DNA of 64,000 nucleotides from Hemicordylus capensis (taxonomy: Eukaryota > Chordata > Lepidosauria > Squamata > Cordylidae): positions 149,931,501 through 149,995,500 of the forward strand of contig NC_069661.1 in the NCBI RefSeq assembly GCF_027244095.1, written 5' to 3'. The translations under genes and the position numbers were made by a program. Positions within the stretch are counted from its first letter, which is position 1. Each line of letters begins with the position of its first letter. Shown one piece after another: positions 36,516 through 50,300 of the stretch. The notes beneath the pieces are model-generated. The model was given only the letters and a program-made list of their open reading frames with translations, was not told where the DNA came from and did not search any database.

Positions 36516-38290
36516 TGGTTATTCTAAGGCTTACTTATTCATTTTCATTTGAGTTACAACTTTTTCAGATTGTTGAAATGCATGTTGTCCTGGAGAAAAT
36601 GCTTCCCAAATCTAATGTAGCTCTATTGTCTTCTTTGTTACCCCTTTCCATAAACATTGAAATGGAAAGAAATAGTTGAGAACATCACAGTACAGTCCCA
36701 AACTAGAGATCCCAGCAGCAGCAGCACTACTGCTGCACATGAGAATTCCCTCCATCAAACTAATAGTTGGTGTAGTCAGTGCTAATAACCTGGAGCCAGG
36801 AGTTCCTGACCTTTTTAAATTAGTGTATCCCTTCTGTCACAAACCTTCAGCTCAGGTACCCCATAGAGTTTCAGTGAGTGTGTGCTCTCTCTCGCATGCA
36901 CACATATGTACGTACACTCACACTACAGTTATGAGATCGGCTACTCTAGTCACTAGCATACATGCAGACAAAGTTACTCATGAATACTCTCACTGAAATT
37001 AATGGGACAAATTTGTTCTCCCGCTCCTGCAGTGGACAGATTGCTGCGGACACTGCTTGGCTGCTTTAGGCTGGTGATCCTAAGGGGAACAAATAGCATG
37101 GGGAGACAGAAAGGCTGGGTATCCCCTGGGAGCCTTTCAAGAACCCCTGGGGCTACCAGTACTCCCTGTTGAAACCCCCTGACTTGGTGAATGGTACGGC
37201 AGAGAATGCAGAGTAGAACAGTCTTTCTAAACTGACAAGCAATGTTCTAGAGCTGACAACTCTAACCATGTTTTGGAGATGGGAGACAGGTGCTCCTAGC
37301 ATTATTTTTTCTGTATACAAGACCATATGCTGGTTGCCATAATTGGAACAGGTACAATGCTTTGATCTCTCATGACTGATGGATAGTGGTGTTGACATCT
37401 GAAACACCAAAACGAATGAAAATTAAGTTCAGGGTTATCAGACAGTTAAAGTTGTAGTGTTTGGGGTTCATATGCCAACCCTGAATAATTGAAAATGGGA
37501 GTAGGAAAAAGTACAGTGAGATCAAAGCATTGTATAATCAACAATAGCCCCATAGCGTTATATGCTTTACAGAAGTTGAAGTAATATAAGATGTATAGAA
37601 GAATAAATGCAAATAGGGTAGTAAGACTAGCTGTATAAAAACCTCCAAGGTCATTTCCAGCCACCATTTTGCTGAAAGGAGCCATTTTGTGACTCTTGTA
37701 AATAATAATCCTGTAGATTCCACCCACGGGAAATCACAGAGGTTGGCAAGGGAGGAGGAGACTGCTGGACAGTTGGAGACCCGCAAAGTATAGTATGGCA
37801 CTTTATTTCTGTTCAATTTTTAGCCTCCAGGAATCTAACCCCATAATTCCCTTTGCTTCAAGGTCTCATTATCAGCAGTTGTAGCTAAGAATGGAAGTCC
37901 TACAGATGAGGGCTACTTGTTTATCACTTTGCAACCCTACACAATTGTGCCAAAGTGTTGTCATGTAAATAAGAAGTAAAACATTGTCTACAAAATTCCT
38001 TTATCAGTTTCAATCTCCAGGAGCTTTGACTGTAATAGACATTTGCAGACATGCATTGAAGTCATTCACACAATCAAAAACTCTGTCCTACCCGGGTTTG
38101 GGAGCTGTGTGTCCTCCCAATTTTTGGTTGTGTGGAAGCACGGTAAGAAGAAAAGCTACCCAGGTTTTCCTCTTACTTTGCTTCCACACATCCTAAAATT
38201 GGGAGTACACACAGCTCTCAAACCTGGGTAGAACAGTTGTTGGAGTTAGTACTACAAGATGACACAAACTAAGAAAAAATGGAACATCTA
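36516..38290. other. Tail-to-tail intergenic gap PSMC2 / SLC26A5
   Basis: 1.8 kb between two convergent 3' ends. 36516-37600 shows no gene or recognised repeat. 37630-37850 is a decayed Tigger-like relic resembling 8610-8981 (shared CACTTTATTT, GCCATTTTGTG and an AATAATGGGG-like end). 38058-38240 is a copy of the palindromic MITE listed separately. Confidence 0.6.
38058..38240. mobile_element. Long palindromic MITE, copy c, right end decayed
   Basis: GAAGTCATTCACACAATC, CTACCCGGGTTTGGGAGC, and complement CAGCTCTCAAACCTGGGTAG. The terminal repeat on the right is lost. Confidence 0.65.
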
Positions 38291-40028
38291 ACTTGTCTGA
38301 ATGGCTTTTTATTTTTCAATCTGTATGCTTTAAAATCCTGTTTGGTTATAAAAAGCAACAATGTTTAAGCAGACAGTAGGCAAAATATACTGTACATTAA
38401 GACAACAGGACAGTCAAAATTCATGTTACAAAATGTATCAAATATTAATTGGCTACACGTGTTCACAATGTGTTCTGAGTAGCTCCAGAAGTTCACCTCA
38501 CCCCACTCGATTCTAATGTACCGCCATCAATATAAAATGAGAGAATTGCAGGGGATGCCGCCTACTTTGTATCAAAATACTTCTCTTCAGTGTAACAGAG
38601 CTAAGCAGTATTTGTATAAACTGAAAATTGGCCCAGTTCCTTGAACCCCCCCCCCTTTTTTTGGATGGAGTAGAATGAATCTTCCCCCCCCCCATGGTCA
38701 GCAACTGAATTTACCCAGGCCACAGATGGAGGTATGAGTGAATCACTTAGGGAAACCAGAACATAAGAGGAGCTCTCAGTATGTTGGGCCATAAAAATCT
38801 TGTTCGCAACCCTACCTGGGTTTGCTTTGGGTATTTTCTACAGAGCAAAATCTGCCCCACTTTAAGCCCTTTACTAATCTGTAGTATATAGCAAGACTGC
38901 ATTCCAGTGATGCACATTTGGAAAAGATCTTTAAATCCTGTTCATTTCAAACAGGAGAAGTTCAAGCACCTGCTTTAAACATGCCTTATCGTGCAGTTGC
39001 CAACCCAGCAGCTCCTGCTGTTGCTGAACAACATCTCTCATCACGGGAGTAGATAGGTGTAGCTCAGCAACAGCTGGAAAACCATTATAAGGTACAGTTC
39101 AGACAAAGGCTACTGCCGGCCAGTTGTGTTTTGAGCCATGTGCCTTTTTGTGGATTTTTTTTTTAAACTAGACTGGCTGCTGTGTTCTCCAACTCACTTC
39201 TAGCTAGCTCTAAGACAGTTTCAGGACTCGCCCTCTGGTAAGTGCAGTAATGTACAGTAAAAGTGATCTTTTACAGTTTTTAAAATAAAAATTAGTTCTT
39301 GAGCAAAATGGGTTGATAACATGACTCTAAAGGACACAGACAATGGTACTTTCATGTCCATCTTTGTACTCCTAAGATTAAAATTTGGACTTCTGCACTG
39401 AAAGTTTTTAACTTACCTAGCTGCACAAAGTTGTTCCTCATATATTTTTAAAAGCTGCTACAACAGATCTAGAGACACTAGTTTTTGAAAACCAGTCGGA
39501 ATCCTTTAAGACCCTCGCACAATGCAGTTCACATGTAGTTGGTTTGAGAATATTTTACAGAAAAATCTGCCAGTGTGGCACTAAGACATAATTTTCAAGG
39601 GAGAGCAGGGATCAATATGATTGCCTCCCCACTCCTACTCCTGTCCCTTGCACACTCTTCAGTAAAACACAGTGCTAAAAAAAAAAAGTAGACATACTGC
39701 AATATAATGTGTTGGCACATTAGTGAACCACCACAAAAATCCAAGATACTCTAGAATGCTTGAAGGAAAATACATGGTTCTTCAATCGTAGACAAACACA
39801 TGCACACTTTTTCAGACTACACTGAATTCAGTCAAAAAAAACATGTTTTGAGAGTATTAAGGCTTCGAATTCCTCGGACAGTATTCTGGCAGAAAGCAAG
39901 CTGCCTCACTACTGTGTCACATACCCGTAAGAATGGCTGGTCTTGGCTCTGTATAATCTGTGCAAATTAAGTAAATGGTAAGACGAGCCCTTGGAAACAA
40001 GTCAGTGCATCTCCATACTGTTCTCAGC
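38290..40028 (-). terminator. SLC26A5 3' UTR with candidate poly(A) signal
   Basis: From the prestin stop codon to a minus-strand AATAAA at 38313-38308. The stretch is largely free of recognisable repeats, which fits a retained 1.7 kb 3' UTR. The exact 3' end is inferred. Confidence 0.6.
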
Positions 40029-42816
40029 TTAGGATGTCGGTGTCGAAATGACAACATTTAAAGGTGTTTGCAAGGCAGAGGCTCCTTTCACTTGGCTGGT
40101 GAGTACAGCATCATGAATACTGGGGAACAGCAAGTCTCTAAAGGGAGCTTTGTCAAAAAACTGCAGTCTAGCAAGGTTGTCCACAACAGACCCTGGAGGA
40201 GAAAATAAAGAGGCACGTTATAACAGAAAATAGCTGCCATCTTAGAAGCCTTAAGTGTTATGTTTTGTTATTCTGAGGGGGAACATATGTGTGCAGAAAC
40301 ACAATCTGTGTATCTAAGCTGAATAAAAATGGTGGTTGTGTGCACAGGTTCCAATGCAGTGTGGGAGCACATAGCCCCAGGAGAAGACAATTATTATAGT
40401 GGCTACTGGAGTTTAGGAAGGGAATGTAACCCCTTTCTTTCAGAAGAAGTGATCACTAGGGCTACGCAAGTGTGTGTGTCTGTGTGTCTGTGTGTGTGTC
40501 TGTGTCTATTCAGTTTCAGCCTGATTTGTTCCAAGTTGATGCACTGTTTGTTTAGGGCTGAAGCAAAGAAAACTGGACCAAACCCTTCAGCCCCTCTTCT
40601 CCCTCTCCACAATACTGACACGTCTGGACAAAAGGCCATTTTCCTGCATCTTAGCTAATGGGGCAAGGGAGCGGGCAGCATCTTCCTTCCATCCCTTGGA
40701 TTTTACAAGTATGATTTCCCGCCCTTTAACTCCTCTGGCATCCTGAGAATTATACAACTTTGCATATACCACCCTAGTGCATGCCTGTTTTGAGGGTATC
40801 TGATACAGCAAGTGGCCTGTCTCCAGCCTGGGCCTGCACATACATTTAGAAGTAGGGAAGGGGCCAAGAGTTTCACTTGATGTAGGACCCCACCAGTGGA
40901 TGTGGATCAAAGTGAGCTTTTGAAGCGGCAAAGCAGTTCCCCTACTTGCATGGGCAGACACCCACATACTTGCAGCCCCTCACATCCCCAGAGAACTCCT
41001 GCAGCATGGTGTGCAGGAAAGACTGGTCAGGGGGAATAACCACCACCCCACTCTGTGCGCACAGAACTCAGTGGACTTGCGTTTCGTGCAACAGCGCTCT
41101 TGCTAAACTGCGCAAACATTACGTTACAATGCACATATAACATTACAAAATGTGTCAGTTTTATATTTTTGCCTGTTAGCAAGGGGAAGCAAGGTTTTGG
41201 AACAGGGATTTTTACTCACCCCAATTCCTGTTAAGAAAAGCATTTTAAGAGTGAGTTGGTGGCAGCAGTTTAAACTACCAGAGTTTCCCTTTCCCTTTCT
41301 TTAATTTCTTGCCTTTAGTTTTTAAAACCCCAGTCAGCTTTGTAGCAGTTGAGGGAGGGGTAATTCAGCAAAAACCTCCCTTGTGAGTTAGCTGGCTGGG
41401 ACTGGTTCCTTACACAGCTGAATGTGTTGGCAACGTGATAATTTGATGGCAGCCAGGAAGGAGGAATGGGCACCACGTAATGGAGTTGAGCAGGGCTATA
41501 GTTCAGTAGTACAGCATTTCCATTGCATGCAGAATGACTTAAGTTCAGTCCCAGTACCTGCACTTCTGCTAACAACAACAACAGCAGAACAGTAACTATA
41601 GGAAGTTAGACCAAAAAAACCCAGGAAGCACCCAACCAGACAAGCAAAAAAGGAGACAAAGTCTCACAGTGCTGTGAAGCATTTATTGAAGCCTTCGATA
41701 AATGCTTGACAGCATTGTGAGACTTTGTCTCCTTTTTTGCTTGACTATAGGAAGTTAGCAACAACAAACAAAAACTCTCCACAAACCAAGAGGCTTACCA
41801 TTGCAGCCAGTTACGTATATTGAAATACCAATTTCCTCATATTCTTTTATGATCTACAATAACACAGAAAGTAATGTAGTTAATAGTCTCCTATTTCATA
41901 AATGTCATGGTCATAACAAGTAGAACCATTAAAAAAGCCATGATATTCGTTAAGGATTATGTCTTCTTCAAAGGCTGTGTGGTCCTGCTACAAGCCAAGC
42001 TTCTGGCCTCTACAGCACAACAGATTTTGCAAAGAACCTTAAAGAATATACACAGTGTTGTAGTATGTAGTTGTAGGCCAACATCGGCAGGAAGGCCGAA
42101 GTTGAGCAGCCCTGGTCTAAAGGCACAAAGCAGCAGGAAGTGCTCCTGTGCAAGAAGGCTGTGCTGGAGAATCTCCCATTGTCTTGTGCCTTTCACTATA
42201 TAATTTTATTGTCTACAGGTGCCTTACATGATACATTGGCTGACATGATGTGCAGCATTACATCCCCATAATGTTCTGCCCTGGGGCTGCTACGTACCCC
42301 AACACTATTCAGAGCCAGTGGTTGTGAAAGCAGCACTACCCCAATTTCCCCCTTTGCGACAAACAGGAAGACTGGGGTAGCACTGCTTGCACAACTGCTG
42401 GTTCTGAACAGAATTGGGGCGGTCTACATATCTGCAGCCATCCCAGGGCAGAGCATTATGGCAACGTAACACTGCACATCATTTTAGCCAATGTGTTTCA
42501 TCTTAGCCATCTTTGGGCCACAGTGTGTGTGCTAAAGATATAAATACTGCATACTGATTTTAAGGCTTTTACTCCAACGGAATCCACAAAGTTCACTGGT
42601 GAAAAATCTAAAATGATTGAGTGAATGTTGGTCACTGGCTTCATAAAATGTTCAAGTTCATCAGGAGAGAATTCTTGTGTAGCAGCTTCTGTTGCTAAGG
42701 TTTTTCCATTGAGCGCTAGTTCATCGTTCATCACTTCATGTTTCACACTGTTATCTACATCGTTAGTCTGAGAGAGAAGGAAACAATATTTGACTTTAGT
42801 ACAGACCTTTGTTTTT

Positions 42817-42909
<93 letters not shown>

Positions 42910-45900
42910 GGTGCATGTCTACATATATTCCATCACAGGTTTTCAAACTAACTCTACAAAAAAAATACTAGTTCCATATCCACATGATCTCTGTATACAT
43001 GATCGTGGTGTGGAGGGTTGGTTCTATATTAGTATTTATCTTGAGACTTTTCACTTTAATATTTTCTCATCTTTGTATAAACAAGGGGAAACCATCGGCT
43101 TACGCGAATTATTTTCTCAAACTCCTTCTGTTGTTATTTTGGTGCAATTCACTTTTTGGGGGATGGAAGAATCACCACAAGGTATCTTTCCTCCTCAAAC
43201 AGCCACATAGCAAAATGGTCTTGTGAAAGAGCTCAATATAAAAGAAAAGACATTCCCTGGTCTCAAAATTTTATTTTGCAGCAGCAAAAATGTATTAGAA
43301 TAATCTATAAATAAAATAGCAACAATAAGTTTGTTGATGTTATTCTATATGTAGATTGTTGTAATATTTCCCCCCATTTTGAATTGTAGTATTGATGATG
43401 TAGTTTTTGGCTGCCAACTTGGGAAAGGGCCCTCCATAGAGGAAAATGCTAGTTCCTAGCATGGTAACTATCTCTGTGAAGATCAGCAAGAGGTGTGGCA
43501 GTGACAATGCACACAACAATTTTATTTTGACCCACTAGAGGGAAGCGTGCTCAGTCAAATAGTCAGGTAGGTTTCATACAAATCTTTGTGGGCCTAATTT
43601 ATACTATGCACATTCAATACTCTCCCCAAAATCACACTGGACTTAATTAAAATAACTATATCAAGACTAGAAGGCAAACTGCAGCTCACAATTGCTATCA
43701 TGAATATTCCAGCACGCGCTCACTCACTCTCTCTGAAAGAAATTATATTAAATGGTCTCCATTGAACTATACATAGGTCTTTATGTTCCTATTTCAGTAA
43801 TGTCCCTGAATAAAATATCATGTGAAAAATGACACAAGGACAGCCAGCCTTAAAAACATATTGGGCCAGTGCTTGCACCCTTTTTAGCATGGTTAAGAAA
43901 TTGGGAGTCAGATGTGACCATGTGCTTCCTTCTCCTTTTCTGATACCAATCCCGCCCCCACTTACTTAACAGTGGTTGAAGGAAACACTTGGCATCAGTT
44001 AGTTAACTAATTAATTAACTAATTAACCATTAGTTGGATAATGCTAACCAGGTTTAAGATCCTGGTGAAATGGGAACTCTGGTTAACATTAATCATGGAG
44101 AGCAGAAAATTCCATTAGCTGCAGTTAAGATGATGGGGGAAGAGAGCTTGTCTTGTGGTAGCAAGCATGACTTGCCCCCTTTGTTAAACAGGGTTTGCCC
44201 TGGTTTGCATTTGAATGGGAGACTACATGTGTGAGCACTATAAGATATTCCCATTGGGGGATGGGGCCGGTCTAGAAAGAGCATCTAGCTGCTTGCATGC
44301 AGAAGGTTCCAAGTTCCATCCCTGGCATCTCCAGATAGGACTGAGAGAGACTGCTGCCCGCAACCTTGGAGAAACTGCTGCCAGTCTATGTAGACCATAC
44401 TCAGCAAGATGGACCAATGGTCTGACTCGGTAGAAGGCAGATTCCTATGTTCCTATGAAAGAAAATTAATTCTAGAAAGGTGGGAAATCTGGAGAAGGGT
44501 GTGCTTTTCTGAGGCCTGTTTTCAATTTTTAAAATCATGGTTAAGAGGGAGCCTCTTAACTTCTTTCCCCTTGCTAAATGAGCAAAGAGGAACCTTTTAA
44601 AAGTGGTAATTCTCTTTATTTACCAAGGGGAGAGCAACTGGTCCTATCCATCCCCAGCACGGCATCCCTCCAGTGGGTGTTGCTGACCTCTACCTTAGGT
44701 TTCTTTTTTAGATTGTGAGTCCTTTGGGGACAGGGAGTCATTTTTTTTTTTAATATGATTGTTTATATCTATGTAAACTGCTTTGGGAACTTCTGTTGAA
44801 AAGTGGTATATAAATATTTGTTGTATTTGTATACGTAAAACTTACCAGTCTTAGGACAGCTTTCTTCTCATGCTCTCGAAGATGCTGTAGTTCCTTCGTG
44901 TGCCTTTTCTGGGCTTTTTTCCTTGCTGCCAATATTTCACAGGGATCAACACCAGTCTATCACAGAAAAAGGCAAATTCAGATAAACTTCTTGTAGAAAT
45001 GGAATTGAGCTTCAGGCTTGAGCCTGTGAAAATTTCTGCCACAGTAATCTGTTAATCTTTAAGGTGAAACAGAGCTCTTTATCTGTCTTGTAAAAGGTCA
45101 CCTCTCAGCAGGCATTAAATAAGTAAAATTAATTCATCTGCCAGATTGGAGAATTAATTTACACCGTAGAGCAAAGTTTTAATGGAACTATGATTTAGAG
45201 CAGAGAAAAGGGTGGGTGAGGTTCCTAGATGACAGTCCATTTGTTTGGTAGTGAAATAAGCAGCACCTACCACATCTATAACCACCTTAAGTGGCGCAGC
45301 AGGGAAATGCTGGACTAACAAGCAGAAGGTTGCCGGTTCAAATCCCCGCTGCTACTATATCAGGCAGCAGCAATATAGGAAGGTGCTGAAAGGCCGTAAT
45401 CTCATACTGAGTGGGAGGAGGCAATGGTAAACCCCTCCTGTATTCTACCAAAGAAAACCACAGGGCTCTGTGAACGCCAGGAGTCAAAATCAACTTGTCA
45501 GCAGACTTTACCTTTTACCACATCTATACAAAGTAAAATATGGAAGCTTCAGCAATGTTGATGAATTAACATCTAATGTCAGTCCCCTCCCCATTTTAAA
45601 AGCCAATAATCAGATCTTGGGTGGGGTGGGGGGAGACCCACAATAAGACTACAGAACTCCAGTGAAAAGCAAGATCAAGTTTAAGTCTGTCAGACTAGAT
45701 TCCATGTGCATGGACTGTAGCTCAGTGATAAGAGCATCTGCCTTGCATGCAGAAGGTCCCAGGTGCAATCCCTGGCATCTCCGTGTAAAGCTGGAGGAGA
45801 GATGCCTGCCTGGAACTGCAAGAGCTACTGCCAGTCAGTGTAGAAAGTTCTGAACTAGGTAGACCAATGATCAGACTTGGTAAACGACAGCTTTCTATGA

Positions 45901-47307
45901 TCTCACGTGGAAAGGGGACTAAACGGAACAGAAATGTATACTTGAGCATGGTGTTACACTCAAGTGATTTCAAGAAGCATCATTCCACCAACAGTTCTCA
46001 GCTCAGACTGGCAGGGATAGAAGGCTTTGCTAACATGGCTAAATGTAGCACAGATGGCTTAGAACTGAAACACATGATCAGCAGACTCATGCAAGGTACC
46101 TGGTGCTGGATTGTACCACTTCGAATGGAATGTTTGAACACTCCCGCATCTAAAACACTCCCTGCATGTACAAAATGGGGTCAGTACAAGCCTAAAACCC
46201 TAGCCTCATACGCGCAGGGAATCTTTTTCAGGTAGGGAAGTATTCACTTTAATTTCCCTCTCCAGTCTATAGTGGTATAGCTGAGCAACAGATACATTAC
46301 ACAAGTCTGCCATTTGCATAGTTTGGCTACTATCTATGAACTGTTTTAGAAACATTTTTCAACCGGGCACAGAATAGAGAAAAAAATTGATGCTCCTCAC
46401 CTTTTTCTTCAGTGCGTTTATATATAATTCACTATTGGCAAAATAGAGTGAGGTATTTGCCTGGAATATTTTGATGCCAGGGCATTCTTTCACCTGCAGA
46501 ACAGAGAGGGGTAACATGAAGCACTCCCTTCTCAGCTAGTCAGCATATGTTCATATTGCTGCCACACCCACACTAAAACTTGGAGAAGTACCAACTGTCT
46601 ACCCCTGAGGACCAAGGGGTGCCATCACTTTGGAACATACTATGCATGGGCCATAATGTGCATGTGCAGAACAATCCAAGTTTAAGGTTTCCATGGCACC
46701 ATCTTTCTCCAGATGGAAAACAACAAGAATAAACTCAAAAACAGAATCTTGTGGACATCTGGACAATCTTTTAAAAGTGAACTATCCTTTGCCAAAATAC
46801 ATTGCTTCCATAAAACTTGGTAACTTCCTGCATTACGAACCACCAAAATAATTTTGCCTATATGAGAGGTCTGCTCTCTGATCCTACAATCAACCCTGCT
46901 TCAATCTACCATTTTAGAATCACTGTTGTTGTGATTCTATATTATAAGATTCTTCACCATGAGCAGTGTGGAGAGCCTGCAGGGCTTGTGCTGGGAGAGC
47001 GGGCTTGACCCGCTCTCCCAGCACACGAACATTCCGCCCCCCTGGGTGGCTGGATTGGCCTCCCACATGATTACTGGCTCCGTCACAGAGCCGGTAGGGG
47101 TGGCGGGGATCGGGGGCTGCCTGGCCCCTGAAAGTCCCAGAATGCCCTGCATGAGTGTGCAGGGCATTCTGGGGAGACCCCCGAGGCTGAAAGGCTTGTT
47201 GTAGCCTCCTGGTCAGGGGTCTCCTCATAAGTCGCCGTGCTGCAGCGTCTCACGATTAGGAAAACGGGGTTAGCAAAGCACTAGTTCCACTAACCTCATT
47301 TAACCAC

Positions 47308-47361
<54 letters not shown>

Positions 47362-50300
47362 CTTTGTGAGGTTTGCTGCCGGGAGCTGTGCATCTCCTGT
47401 TGCAGCACACGACTGCAGGAAAGTGGGCTGGGCTCTCTTAGCCTGCTTTCCTGCAGTCGTTGAGAACAGCCTCAACCTTTCCATGTTAGGTTCTAACCCA
47501 GCCACCTCACTGCTGTGATAGTTTCCTACTTGCAGACAAATGCAGATAGGCAATAAAACATTTATTTCCCCTACTTGCAGTCTGAAGTGATGCAGTTCAT
47601 TCTACCATCTCAACATACAGATTTCTTATTTTACTACATGCGTAGATCCAGCTTGAAACATACTAGAGAGCACGGTGGGAAATCAGCTCATTTTCTTAGA
47701 CAGGGGAAAATACAGAGTGTGATAAGTCCCACCAATGCATATTCCTTACACACACACACACACACCCTCCATGTGATGGGTTTGGACAGGAGGAACAGAG
47801 CGTAACACTTCTCAAGGGAGACTCATTAACAGCACTCTGTGTTGTTCAGTTCCTCCTCACACACAAGGTTTCGTTACTGTTCCCTCCGCAGCTTAGTTAC
47901 TTATGAAACATTTTCTTAAAGAGAGTAAGTTTCTCCCGTCTCAAGTGGTATAAAGAGATCTAGTGCTCCCTTACCTCTTCATACTCTTCCACATCAAAAT
48001 AAATATCGGTATTTGGAATCTGACCAAGGATTCTGTATTGTGGACTGTAGATAAATAGAAGAAGAAATGGTCTTTGTATTGACAAGTTAGAAAAGCAGTC
48101 TTTGCCAGAGACACTCAGTTGGGACGACATTTCTTTCAACGGCCCACTAAAGGCCTGTTTACCTAAAAACAGTGACACCCCCCATGTAAGTAGCAAACTG
48201 AAGTGCCAGGGGAATGGTGGTGGAGTGTGAAGAGAAAGGTGAAGGGGAAGCTCCAAGAAAGTATCATGCCACAAGCACTGATAAAGGGAAAAATAGTCTG
48301 GCAGCAAGATTGAAGGTGGAGGTGGGGGAAGAGAATAGGGCCTGAATACAGAAGAAGAAGAAATGGCAACTGGGAAAAGTCAGGAAACCCTGTATTCCCT
48401 TGATTCTGGCATGGTCCTAGGAAGCACTTTTTTTTTTAAGTACCATCACCCCAAATCTCCATCTTCATCATCTGTACCAATCACTGTGTTTGCATACATG
48501 GTGCTATGATTATTAAAAAAACAGCTGTAAGTGTAAGTTGTCCTAATGTCATATACTATCAATTAGAAATAGGCAGGCAATCTGGGTCACAGTGTCCAAG
48601 ATGAAACTCAGTTTGGGCACATTTAGGATAGAGGTGTGCACAGAACGGGTTTTGTGTTCCATTCAGAGCTCGGAACAGAATGCAAAATGGCCCGAACATT
48701 TCAACCAAAACACTAGGATGACCTGATGTTTCTACGGAACAAGCCCATTCCATTCGGAATGTTCCGAGTTCCATTAGCAATGTTCTGGCTCCTAAAACAT
48801 TTTTTTAATTAAAAAAAAATTAAGATAGCGAGGGCAGCACAGGAGGTGGGGGTGAGAGGTACCTTTAACATTCCCCCCACCCCATCCTGCACTGGTTGTA
48901 TCTTATTATGTTTAAGGTATGTTTAAGAGATTTTTCTTTTTCTTTTTCCTGCTTTTTCTTTTCAGTTACAATTAAAACAACAACACACACATTAAATTAA
49001 TTGAAGCTCTTACCAGCGGTACTGCTGGCACTGCAAGCTGCTGCCACAGCGCTCCGGCCACCATTCTGTGTGGTGGCACAACCACAGAGCTCACCTGGCT
49101 TCCATGCATGCCGTGGCAGCGGCTTGCATTGCTGGCAGTACCACGGGTAAGAGATTCAATTAATTTAATGTTAAAGGTACCTCTTGTCACCCCCAAACAC
49201 CACCCTCACAGTCTTAATTTTTTTTAAAGCCAGAACACTCTGAATGTTCTGAACAGAATGGACTTGTTCCGCTCTGAACTCGGAACAGGACCCCTCTTTT
49301 TAGGGCTGTTCTGTTCTGAGCTTGGAACACTCGAAATGGTCCATTCCGAGTCGGAATGTTCCAAGCTCAGAATATTCTGCACACCCCTATTTGGGGGGCC
49401 TGGTCCTAGTAAATGTCAGCATGAGCATATGCAGACTTTCTATACTTCAAATGTGCTACTGTTTGAGGGAAAGAACTGCCATGACATGACTCAGCTCACT
49501 GGTTTGCTGCCTCTTTCCCCCTCCTTTGCTTGTTGATGCTATTGAAGCAGCCTCCTGTTGCCTGTGACTGCTGAAGGGCAAATTTATTTATCTATCTATC
49601 ACATTTTCATACTGCTTGGCATGTGCATCCCTAGGTGGCATACATAAGTTAAAATACAACAAATATAAAAACAGGATCAAATGATTAAAAGATGTAGGAG
49701 CATCCTGCTGTTCACTGGCTGCTTGGTGCTCTCACCTGTTTTAGGAAGGAAGATTTGATCTGTAGATCTTGGCTTCTGCGCAAAGCCCAAAGTGACCCAG
49801 CAGGGCTCTTTGGCTGAAATATCTTGATCAAAGAGATTCAGCCCACAACAATGATTTCTCCTTCATCAGAGAGGCAGTAGCAGAAATTTCAGTTCTTGGG
49901 AATGTGTGTGACCAATGCTCAATATTCTCTCAGGCATTTATCAGGCAGGTTTGAAATCTGGACTCCCCCCCATGCTTTAAGACATTTGTAATAAGTAAGA
50001 CTGCTGGGCTGAGGTTATTGCTTCTATCTTTTACATTGGCTTTAGATCCAAATGCCCTTTCAAAGCCTGGCAGTGCTGTGCAAATTCCCCTTTTTCTAGA
50101 GGTTCTACTTTGGTGACCTGCCTCAAATCATTCAGCCAATGACAAGCAGAGCAAATGACCCAGGCAGCCTTCTTGATCAATGACTCTCCTTTCTCCCCTA
50201 TCTATGAATTTTGTTCAGATTAGGGCTGGATACCTTGAGGGCCCAGTGCTTGAAAGACAAGGGAAGAAGTGAACTCAGCTGCAGCAGGGAACCTCTACAG

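Larger units (their letters stand above)
42555..44956 (-). other. SLC26A5: SLC26A5 STAS intervening loop (exons 16-17)
   Basis: Exon 16 (44956-44846, 37 codons) encodes a basic stretch including [13 protein letters not shown] and [11 protein letters not shown]. The first 45 codons of exon 17 (42767-42555) encode an acidic, poorly conserved linker before the conserved STAS strand [19 protein letters not shown]. In mammalian prestin this loop holds the charged region that follows the TGVNP motif; here the motif is TGVDP and the rest is strongly divergent. This is the least conserved part of the gene in the window. Confidence 0.85.

Noticed and set aside
42755-43210. Frames with Cys-Val or Arg-Glu runs
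   Set aside because: Translation of a dinucleotide microsatellite.
45712-45785. tRNA gene (A and B boxes present)
   Set aside because: No complete cloverleaf; continues into a SINE body with dispersed relatives.
47296-47553. Frames with Thr-His or Cys-Val runs
   Set aside because: Translation of a (GT)n run.
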